DNA of 23,740 nucleotides from an uncultured Lachnospiraceae bacterium (GTDB taxonomy: Bacteria; Bacillota; Clostridia; Lachnospirales; Lachnospiraceae), in contig CAMAHO010000010.1 of the NCBI GenBank assembly GCA_945834545.1, positions 1 to 23,740 of the forward strand, in the 5' to 3' direction. Below the pieces are notes generated by a model that ran no database searches, had not been told where the DNA came from, and worked only from the letters and a program-made list of their open reading frames with translations. Positions 8,242 to 15,490 of the stretch are shown here, piece by piece. Made by a program: the position numbers and the translations under genes. Each line of letters starts with the position of its first letter. The stretch's first letter is position 1.

Positions 8242-11200
8242 TCACGATTCTGACAGTGACAAATGTATCTTGTGGGTTCCGTTCCTTGGAATCATAAATG
8301 GAGAAACCTGTACATCCTCCAAATCCATCTCTCGAGTCCCCGTATCATCCGTATAGCCTGCTGTCACTGCAATTCTTTGTACCTTCGCCTTGGTTTTTAG
8401 GGAATTTAACTTCCTGCGAATCTGTGATTTCTCAGGAAGCGTGCCGATCTTCCAACCCGACTCCCGTCCTCTGCCCACTGCATCCAGATATTGCTCCAGG
8501 CAGTTCTTATATTCGTTTTGCACCTCAAAGCCATCATCCATGTCCTGAATCTTCAGCCACACATCCACGGATATGGAGACAAAAACAGGCTCCGCCAGGC
8601 ACAAATCCTTGGGATGAATCATCATCTCGCACTTTTCTAACAGGTGTTGCTTTAATTCCTCAGACAAATTATGGAAGGAATAGGAGCCCTCCAGATAATC
8701 CTTTAGTAACAATACAAAAGTGATGCGATCCCTGCACTCTTCGTTCTTCTCATTCACCCCTGCCACGCACTGAACCTGTTCTATGGAATCTGAGTAGCTT
8801 AGAATTTCTCTTTCATAGTCCTTCAGGGAAACCAGTCTTCTTCTGCCGCTTAAAATATTGGCACCCCTTTTGAGAGCCGAATCAATACTCTCAATATTGC
8901 TTCCTCCAAAGGCTCCCCGTGGGTTATTGACAGTATCAATAAACATCAGGTTTTCCATAGTACTCTGGATACTGTTAGCCGCCACATTGCCTGCCTGGCC
9001 GTTGCAGCACCGAATAACCATACGAAATGCCACATCATCTACCCTTCTGGGAATCTCAGAATGAATTCCGTCTCCAAAGAAAAGCTGCATATTCAGTCTG
9101 TCCAAAATATATTCTCTGGCCAAATGACCATTTCCAAATTGTTCCACTTCCTCCCATTTCACATAGAAGGAGGTGATATTCCCCAATATGTCTTTTTCCA
9201 AACGGACTCTATCCGGCATTTCATCATACAGGCGCAGCATAGTTTCCTCTGTATGACGTCCTAATTCATTCACCCACAGGTCCACATCCAGAATATTGGG
9301 GACTCCCAGGTGAAATGTCATATTGGAGGCTACCTCGTCAATAAAGTATTCCTCCTCCGGTCTTGTCTCAATATTGCGAACCTCCACGGCATTTAAGGTG
9401 ATGGACACAACCTTAGGTGGATTGATTACCCTATCCTTTTGATGAATTCTTGTAATCCGAATCCAATAGGCCTTCTTGCCTTCTATCCTCTGTGCTGCCA
9501 TTTCAGAGGGAGGCAGAAATAACACAATCCCCGATTTTGACATGCCCGCTGTATGGTCCAGCACTCTCATCTGCTGGAAGCCGTGAGATGTACTGCATTC
9601 AAAGCGACACTCTATCCCGTCGTATCTCACGCCATCCTCCAGCTGAAACAGAAGGCTTACCGGTCCGTCCTCCATTGGCTTGGAAAAGCCAAGATACAAT
9701 GCATCCTCCTGATATTCTCCTCTCTGAAATACAAAGTACGGTGCCTTGTTTATGACCTTCTGGGTCATGTCCAGCTGTCTCGTACCTGCAATCCCCCGAA
9801 CTCTCTCCGGCAGGAGTAACTTCCCCTCATAGCTGTAGCTGATAGTTAGATTTTGTATTCTGGGATAATGGTGTTCGCAGGGACGGAAATAGCAGTTATC
9901 CGAACGCAGCAGCTGCATACGCAGACACTTTCCCCGGTCACCTCCTACCGTAGTCTCCTGCCAATCCTCAGGACAAACAAATTCCAGACAGCAGCTTCCA
10001 CCCTTGGCTTCCTTAAAGATATAACGCCCCTCCTGTATGGTGGGCAGCTTCTTCCACCCGATTCCGTTAAAATACTCCAGACTGATATCCTCTGCATAAC
10101 AGTTCGCAATGCTGTTTTCCACATTGGTTCTGGGCTTACGTTTGATTACCTTTAATTCTTCATCAACAGATATTGCTTCCGACATCTCACGATGCTCTCC
10201 GTAGGAAACCTGGAATTCCAGCTTCACCTGTGCCCCCGGCTTGCCAAAAAACCTATCATGTCCTATATAGCACTCCTTATATAGAGCTAGGGTTTCCCCA
10301 AAGGGTTCAAAATCCAAAGGATCCAGATCCCTGGTTCCATTGTTTACATAGTCCGGCTTTTCCACCTCTCCTAGGGAAGAAAGATAGAGTCCTCCTACCT
10401 CAACGTTCTCCGTAATAGGCTCCATAGCCAGAATTGCTAACATGCCATATTCCTTTTGATCCAGCAAAACCTTCTCCCCTTTTTGCTTGGTCCGAAGTAC
10501 CAGGGTTTCCTCCTCCGGTAACACTTCCACTTCCTCTACCGGTACCAGACCTTCCGCGGTAACATATTGCAGGCTATATCTATGTTCTGCGATTCCCTGT
10601 AGCAGCTTATGTCCGCCCTTGCAGCTAAGATACAGAGTCGTTCCCTCCATATCCAGCACGGAGGAATGATACAGCATACAAATATTCTGCTGAATACCCT
10701 GATGCTCCTCACCAAACAGGTAGAAGGGCTCCATCTTTTCCTCTTCCCCTTCCTCTTCCGGCTCTGTCTCGGTCTCCGCTGCCACTCCTGCGGTGAATTC
10801 ATAGGTTTTGGGCGGTTTGATGTCGCCTAAGAGCGGCAGGATCTTTCCATCCTGCGTCTGTGTCATAAAGGCGTATCGCAATCTGGAGTTGGTTACATAG
10901 AGATTATGGGAGGTTTCAAAGGTCTGTGTGGTCTCTCCCTCAGCCAACAGCTTTGTGCCCTTTAACACCATAGTCCCCGGTACTGTGTCCTGTATCAGAT
11001 TGAGCATTACCACAGCACAGGCAGACTTTGCGGGCTGTAAGGATAGATTCAACATATTTACAAACTCCGTGTGATATCTCTCAAACACCTGGTTGTACTG
11101 CTCAATATTCTCCTCCAGCTGACCTGCAAAAAGAATGGCAATTACAGAGCCAATATCCGGCTGATTCTTAGAAAAATTCCACTCCGGTACATAACTCTTT

Positions 11201-11256
11201 GCCAACTGCTCTATTCTGTTTTCAATATCCTGCAAGGTTCTCCCATCAATCTTCAT
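8242..11256 (-). CDS. Baseplate J/gp6-like wedge protein 1 (Pvc11-like, 1004 residues)
   Basis: This is a large eCIS wedge protein. The N-terminus has PEWNFSKNQPDIGSVIAILF, then EENIEQYNQVFERYHTEF, typical of Pvc11-type 'putative baseplate assembly protein'. Residues ~145-180 are a strongly acidic linker. The middle is a set of beta-domains. The baseplate-J core lies near 760-870: NPRGAFGGSNIESIDSALKR, then RRRLVSLKDYEREILSYSDS. The C-terminus has VQRIAVTAGYTDDTGTRE followed by a short Ser/His-rich tail. Wedge proteins of this type form the iris around the hub and pass the firing signal to the sheath. It starts with AGGGGAAA seven bases before the ATG and overlaps the gp25-like gene by 11 bases. 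Confidence 0.93.
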   Translation of the reverse strand: MKIDGRTLQDIENRIEQLAKSYVPEWNFSKNQPDIGSVIAILFAGQLEENIEQYNQVFERYHTEFVNMLNLSLQPAKSACAVVMLNLIQDTVPGTMVLKGTKLLAEGETTQTFETSHNLYVTNSRLRYAFMTQTQDGKILPLLGDIKPPKTYEFTAGVAAETETEPEEEGEEEKMEPFYLFGEEHQGIQQNICMLYHSSVLDMEGTTLYLSCKGGHKLLQGIAEHRYSLQYVTAEGLVPVEEVEVLPEEETLVLRTKQKGEKVLLDQKEYGMLAILAMEPITENVEVGGLYLSSLGEVEKPDYVNNGTRDLDPLDFEPFGETLALYKECYIGHDRFFGKPGAQVKLEFQVSYGEHREMSEAISVDEELKVIKRKPRTNVENSIANCYAEDISLEYFNGIGWKKLPTIQEGRYIFKEAKGGSCCLEFVCPEDWQETTVGGDRGKCLRMQLLRSDNCYFRPCEHHYPRIQNLTISYSYEGKLLLPERVRGIAGTRQLDMTQKVINKAPYFVFQRGEYQEDALYLGFSKPMEDGPVSLLFQLEDGVRYDGIECRFECSTSHGFQQMRVLDHTAGMSKSGIVLFLPPSEMAAQRIEGKKAYWIRITRIHQKDRVINPPKVVSITLNAVEVRNIETRPEEEYFIDEVASNMTFHLGVPNILDVDLWVNELGRHTEETMLRLYDEMPDRVRLEKDILGNITSFYVKWEEVEQFGNGHLAREYILDRLNMQLFFGDGIHSEIPRRVDDVAFRMVIRCCNGQAGNVAANSIQSTMENLMFIDTVNNPRGAFGGSNIESIDSALKRGANILSGRRRLVSLKDYEREILSYSDSIEQVQCVAGVNEKNEECRDRITFVLLLKDYLEGSYSFHNLSEELKQHLLEKCEMMIHPKDLCLAEPVFVSISVDVWLKIQDMDDGFEVQNEYKNCLEQYLDAVGRGRESGWKIGTLPEKSQIRRKLNSLKTKAKVQRIAVTAGYTDDTGTREMDLEDVQVSPFMIPRNGTHKIHLSLSES

Positions 11257-11707
11257 ATGTTTCCCCTATACTAAGCTCTTCCGGTGCAAACTCCTCCGTC
11301 TCTTCTGCGTTCTCACCGGTATTTAAATAAAACGGGAACACAAAATTGTCCCTTGTATTACTGTCTGCCACAAGATAATCCACATGGATTACCAGACATC
11401 CTTCCCTGACACTCGGGTCTGCAGTCACATTGACGTCTGTTACCCTTGGCTCCTGCTTCTGGATATCTCGTCGGATGTTGCTGCACATAATCTGAATATT
11501 GGTGATATTGATATCCATAAAGGTATAGGCCATCAGTTCACTCCCGAAATCCGGACGTACAAAACGCTCCGTCTTCTGTGTCATAAGGATGAGATAAATG
11601 GACTCCTTTACACTTTCCAGTTCTGAAACCGTCACAAATCTTCCTGTGGCGGAATTGATTTGAGGTGGGAATTTCATACCTTTTCCTAAAAACTCTCTGT
11701 TTTCCAT
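11246..11707 (-). CDS. gp25-like baseplate wedge protein (Pvc9-like)
   Basis: The protein has 153 residues. It opens with the GPW/gp25 signature LGKGMKFPPQINSATGRFVT. This continues with SVKESIYLILMTQKTERFVR and PDFGSELMAYTFMD, ending in a strand region VIHVDYLVADSNTRDNFVFP. The protein binds the sheath end and the baseplate wedges and starts sheath assembly. An acidic tail of about 20 residues follows the conserved domain. Ribosome site AAGGGGGAGG precedes the ATG. Its 3' end overlaps the start of the first baseplate-J gene by 11 bases, so the two are coupled. Confidence 0.94.
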   Translation of the reverse strand: MENREFLGKGMKFPPQINSATGRFVTVSELESVKESIYLILMTQKTERFVRPDFGSELMAYTFMDINITNIQIMCSNIRRDIQKQEPRVTDVNVTADPSVREGCLVIHVDYLVADSNTRDNFVFPFYLNTGENAEETEEFAPEELSIGETYED

Positions 11708-11725
11708 CTGTATCCTCCCCCTTGC

Positions 11726-12541
11726 TTAACCGAGATTAATCGGACTTCCGCTGATTTTCACAGCAGCGCTGCTTTCCAGTTTCATAGAAGAGGTTGCATT
11801 TACGCTGACGGAGGCACCTTCTATCTCTGCATTTCCTGTCGCCTCATATTTCATGTTTCCATTGACCTTCACGTTGAACTTGGAGGTTTCTAACTGCGTG
11901 GTACCACTGCTGCCATTCATCACCAGAGAGATGTTGTCTCCCACTTTTATAGTCAGTTTTTTCTCTGCAAATATCTCCATATCTCCATTTTCCCCGGTAC
12001 GGATTCGAATCTTGTTCTTACCCTCCTTGTCGGAAATAAGCATCACACCGTTTTCATTATCCAGCTCAATCCGATGTGCACTGTCAGGGGTCAAAATCTT
12101 GATTTTGTCCTTCTCCCCCTCCCCTTCCTGATTGTCCTCAAAGAGAATGGTATTGCCATTTTTTGTTGTAATCTTCTTATATTGGTTCTTATCATCCACT
12201 GCCTTTTTCAAAAATTTATCGTTTTCTCTGGGAATACAACCAATGACATAGGGCTTTTCAATGTTGCCCTGCTCAAAGGCAACCAGCACATGATCCCCCA
12301 CCTCCGGCAGGAAGAAATGTCCCCACTTATCACCACTGGAGGGCATAGCCACCCTGGCCCACTTAAGCTCGTTAGCCTCCTTATCTCTCGTATAGATGGA
12401 AACACATACTCTGCCGGGCATATCCTTGTGGTAATTTTTTACCACCTGTCCTACCACAATACCAAAAATTCGATTATCTCCGGTCTCTGTCTTAAGTACC
12501 TGTTTCCCCGCTATCTCATCGAACACATCAAAAAGCGCCAT
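11726..12541 (-). CDS. gp5/VgrG-type spike protein (baseplate assembly protein V-like)
   Basis: The protein has 271 residues. The OB-fold (~25-110) shows FGIVVGQVVKNYHKDMPGRV, then VSIYTRDKEANELKWARVAM, HFFLPEVGDHVLVAFEQGN and PYVIGC, as in the OB domain of VgrG and gpV. After ~130 it turns into a repetitive strand region (KIKILTPDSAHRIELDN, GDMEIFAEKKLTIKVGDN, SVNATSSMKLESSAAVKISG), as expected of a triple-stranded beta-helix needle. It ends SPINLG, where the PAAR-like tip would dock. No lysozyme domain or effector extension is present. It begins 6 bases after the hub gene, consistent with one-to-one production. Confidence 0.92.
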   Translation of the reverse strand: MALFDVFDEIAGKQVLKTETGDNRIFGIVVGQVVKNYHKDMPGRVCVSIYTRDKEANELKWARVAMPSSGDKWGHFFLPEVGDHVLVAFEQGNIEKPYVIGCIPRENDKFLKKAVDDKNQYKKITTKNGNTILFEDNQEGEGEKDKIKILTPDSAHRIELDNENGVMLISDKEGKNKIRIRTGENGDMEIFAEKKLTIKVGDNISLVMNGSSGTTQLETSKFNVKVNGNMKYEATGNAEIEGASVSVNATSSMKLESSAAVKISGSPINLG

Positions 12542-12547
12542 GGCTTA

Positions 12548-13711
12548 CTACACTCCTAATATACTTTCCTGAAAGCTCTTTGCCTTCCCAATAATCTTTG
12601 TCACATACCCTCTGTCCGTAAAGCAGTGCTTTACCGTCTGGAGATAAAAAAGATTGTTTAAATCCTCTCCAAACCCGTCTACCTTTACAAAACGTCCCGG
12701 TACAATCTCCGGAATTCCCACAAGCTCTGCCTCTAAATACCCAAACCGATAGACCATGTCCTCCATCAGATAATCCAGTCGGTTCTCCGCATCCTGCTTG
12801 GAGGCTGTGGTAGGGTCGATATATACCTTTTTCGACTTGGAAAGAATGGATTTTGCCATACTTCCATGGGAAATCTTCCCATCATTTTTTTTGGATGCGG
12901 AAATCATCTTTCCCTTTCCTACATCCAGACATCGCACCTCAATTTCTGCATTCAAGCCTGTGATGTCATAGCTCATCTGAATGGTATGAACACCGGTTTC
13001 GGGGGTAATCTCAAACAATACCTCCGTATTGCTCTTAGCCTTTCGAAAGAGAATCTCTCCGCCATGCACAAAGAAATCATAGTTAAACTTTTTGGCAGCC
13101 TTTACCACAAACTCGTAGTCGCTCTCTCCCACCATTTCCACTGTCTTATCTGAGGCGGAATCATCTCCGGTGCTGTTAGCCAGCTTATCCGGTGTATCCT
13201 CAACTGTCACACCGGTAATCACATTCATCTCCTGGAGCTTACTGTAGGCTGGTTTTCGAAAAATCTCCTTTACCGCATCGGAATAACACTTGGCCTTTAG
13301 CTGCTGAGAATGATTGTTCGCCATCATAATCCCTTTGGCATCCAACACCGTGATCTCCACCCCGGGGATGCCGGATTCCGGAAATTCAAAATTCACTCTG
13401 GCGATAAAGCCACAGAATATTTTTCTTACCGTCAGGTCATATCCCAGACAAATCGTAACCTGGGAGCCCAGACAAATATAGGGTTTTAATTCCTTCGTAC
13501 GAAATTCGCCCCGCACCTTGTCATAACAATCATATATCCAAAAGGTAGCCATACCCGCTTCATAGCCTGCGCTCATCTCAATCTCCACATCTGAAATACT
13601 GAAATGATTGCTATCCTCTGCCACATTTTTATCCTTTACCAGGACAACCATCTTGGGACTTGTAAACTTGTTGTATTCTTTTAATAGATCCTTGTAGTCA
13701 AAGCTTGCCAT
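12548..13711 (-). CDS. gp27-like hub protein (phage late control D / VgrG N-half, Pvc8-like)
   Basis: The 387-residue protein has the gp27/GPD hub pattern: an N-terminal strand region with ISDVEIEMSAGYEAGMATFW, a domain with LGSQVTICLGYD and KIFCGFIARVNFEF, VEITVLDAKGIMMANNHS, then VEMVGESDYEFVVKAAKKFNYDFFVHGGEILFR-type text in pieces around residues 190-225. It ends with a domain reading LEAELVGIPEIVPGRFVKV. This trimer forms the hub that adapts six-fold tube to three-fold spike. In Afp/PVC the hub and the gp5-like spike are one protein; here they are two genes. The ribosome site is weak (AGGGA about 14 bases upstream), unlike its neighbours, which may lower output of this low-copy part. Confidence 0.9.
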   Translation of the reverse strand: MASFDYKDLLKEYNKFTSPKMVVLVKDKNVAEDSNHFSISDVEIEMSAGYEAGMATFWIYDCYDKVRGEFRTKELKPYICLGSQVTICLGYDLTVRKIFCGFIARVNFEFPESGIPGVEITVLDAKGIMMANNHSQQLKAKCYSDAVKEIFRKPAYSKLQEMNVITGVTVEDTPDKLANSTGDDSASDKTVEMVGESDYEFVVKAAKKFNYDFFVHGGEILFRKAKSNTEVLFEITPETGVHTIQMSYDITGLNAEIEVRCLDVGKGKMISASKKNDGKISHGSMAKSILSKSKKVYIDPTTASKQDAENRLDYLMEDMVYRFGYLEAELVGIPEIVPGRFVKVDGFGEDLNNLFYLQTVKHCFTDRGYVTKIIGKAKSFQESILGV

Positions 13712-13739
13712 GGTTATGCGATATTCCCTGTCACTTTCC

Positions 13740-14597
13740 TTAAATATTCAAAATATTACCCACTACCTGAGTCTTATTCTTAAGACTTAGATTGCCTCGT
13801 CCGAAGGCCTGATCATAATGCTCCTGCCATACACCCATGTTATTGGGACCAACCTCCTCATCTACTAAGATCATAGACATCTCCACTTCCGCGCGAATAG
13901 GCTGCCCTGTCAGATTAAACATGGTATAGCTGGTATTGAGGTTATTCACAACCCCTTCGTACTGCATAGAACCCCAGCAAAAGGTCACAAATCTGGTTCT
14001 CTCCTGCCTCAGCATTCCGATGAAACCCTCCACGATGGGTTGAACAGAATACTCCTCTTTGGTAATCAGCTCCTTGGTAAGTGTTGCTGCCCCGGTTAAA
14101 ACAGCAGTCGGGGACATGGCAATCTTGTCTGCCATAAAAGCGTCCTTTACAGATACCTGGTCGAAGATCAATGTCACATTTAACATCAATCTGACCTGCG
14201 CCGGTTCAAAGGAAATTCCATTGTTCTTGTCCTGGTTTTTCCCTCCCGTACCGTAATTGGTTTTCTGATACATTCCTCCGCCATATCCACTGATGGATAA
14301 CTGATTCGGGTTAAATTGTACCGTGTAGGTTTTTTCACTCCCGGCCATTTTCTCTGCAACGGCTTTTGCCTTATCCGCCATCTTGTTCAGTCCGGTGGAA
14401 GCTCCCTCTGTCAAAGCATTTGCCGCACCGGAAACAACCGACCCTGCTTTGGGGATTCCGCCTAAGCTTGCTCCCTTGGCAGGAACAATTTCCTTAATCT
14501 CTAAGTGCTTTTCCTCCGGCATATTGTAGGTGCTGATACGGATTTGTGCCTTCTCTATGTTACCTAATGTATGATTTACCGCATTTAAGAAATCCAT
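13740..14597 (-). CDS. eCIS tube/baseplate adaptor, Pvc7-like N-domain (paralogue B)
   Basis: The protein has 285 residues and is a clear paralogue of the gene before it. It has VQFNPNQLSISGYGGGMY near residue 93, LIFDQVSVKDAFMA, VQPIVEGFIGMLR, FVTFCWGSMQYEGV, and TSYTMFNLTGQPIRAEVEMS. It ends VVGNILNI. An Ala/Gly/Lys-rich linker (~38-88) replaces the N-terminus of paralogue A. No LysM domain is seen. Such proteins sit between the tube and the gp27-like hub. Two tandem copies suggest a heteromeric adaptor layer or two successive rings. GGAGG precedes the ATG by 6 bases. Family is firm; division of labour is inferred. Confidence 0.85.
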   Translation of the reverse strand: MDFLNAVNHTLGNIEKAQIRISTYNMPEEKHLEIKEIVPAKGASLGGIPKAGSVVSGAANALTEGASTGLNKMADKAKAVAEKMAGSEKTYTVQFNPNQLSISGYGGGMYQKTNYGTGGKNQDKNNGISFEPAQVRLMLNVTLIFDQVSVKDAFMADKIAMSPTAVLTGAATLTKELITKEEYSVQPIVEGFIGMLRQERTRFVTFCWGSMQYEGVVNNLNTSYTMFNLTGQPIRAEVEMSMILVDEEVGPNNMGVWQEHYDQAFGRGNLSLKNKTQVVGNILNI

Positions 14598-14605
14598 ATT
14601 GCCTC

Positions 14606-15454
14606 CTACAGATTCAGGTTCAAAATATTGTTATTGGTAGCCTTAGCTAAAATACCCTGACCATTAGGCTTTCCTTTTTCAAACAGATTCTCATAAGCCT
14701 TCTCCCAGTAGCCGGAATCATACAACATCTCCTGCTCTCCCTGACGAATAGACAGGCTGACAACAGCTCTGATAGGGTCACCTGATTTGTTAAACATGGT
14801 ATATCGTGCCTGAACACCGGTGAGTTCTCCTCGAAAGCTCATTTTAGCCCAGTAAAAGATTACCTGTCTGGTGGCATCCATGGTCAGAAGTGATAGAATG
14901 CCTTCCACCTGAGGCTGTACTGTATGCTTACCGGAGACAAAATATTTGACTGCCTGAGCCGTCGCTCCTACAGGTGAATTGATGTTGTTCACCATAAAGG
15001 CGTCAAACATATTCACATCATCAAAAATAAGCTGAACCGTCATGGTAGTGGAGGTAGGTACTGTGTTTTGAACAATCATATTGTTCGCTTTATTCCCCAT
15101 GCTTCCGCCACAGTAATCCAGCTGGGAGCCGGTAACGGTCTGCATATGTATGCTGGAAGGGTTATACTGTACCTCCAGTGCCAAATACTCCTTCCCCGCT
15201 CCCATGAGTGCATTTTTGTCCGCTGAGGACAGTGTGCCCGAGAGGGCGCCCCTTGTTCGATCCATTAACGCCGAGTCCAAAGCTTCCGAAACATTTAGGG
15301 TATTGCTCATATTATCCTTCGCCTTCGCCAGACTCTCCGCTGATGAGTCACTGCTCATAATCTTCTTCAAATGGTCTACATTTCTCACACAGAGAATGGC
15401 CTTTGGGACAGTACCCATAGCACTATTGGCAAGATTCTCCACAATGGAGTTCAT
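14606..15454 (-). CDS. eCIS tube/baseplate adaptor, Pvc7-like N-domain (paralogue A)
   Basis: The protein has 282 residues. It carries the eCIS tube-protein N-terminal domain: VQYNPSSIHM near residue 95, LIFDDVNMFDAFMV, then TVQPQVEGILSLL, VIFYWAKMSF, and ARYTMFNKSGDPIRAVVSLS. Pvc7/Afp7 connects the inner tube to the spike hub and normally ends in a LysM domain, which is absent here. It ends NNILNLNL, like its neighbour. The start is the ATG at 15454, ten bases after GGAGG; a GTG three codons upstream would sit one base from the ribosome site and is less likely. The first ~90 residues before the YNPS motif are Ser/Ala-rich and unlike the paralogue. Confidence 0.85.
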   Translation of the reverse strand: MNSIVENLANSAMGTVPKAILCVRNVDHLKKIMSSDSSAESLAKAKDNMSNTLNVSEALDSALMDRTRGALSGTLSSADKNALMGAGKEYLALEVQYNPSSIHMQTVTGSQLDYCGGSMGNKANNMIVQNTVPTSTTMTVQLIFDDVNMFDAFMVNNINSPVGATAQAVKYFVSGKHTVQPQVEGILSLLTMDATRQVIFYWAKMSFRGELTGVQARYTMFNKSGDPIRAVVSLSIRQGEQEMLYDSGYWEKAYENLFEKGKPNGQGILAKATNNNILNLNL

Positions 15455-15490
15455 AGATAGCACACCTCCTCTCTATTCCCGACTTTCTTC

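Noticed and set aside
10536..10802. Minus-strand 88-codon frame within the first wedge gene
   Set aside because: Arg/Cys-rich alternative-frame reading of the acidic linker region; no independent ribosome site or similarity.
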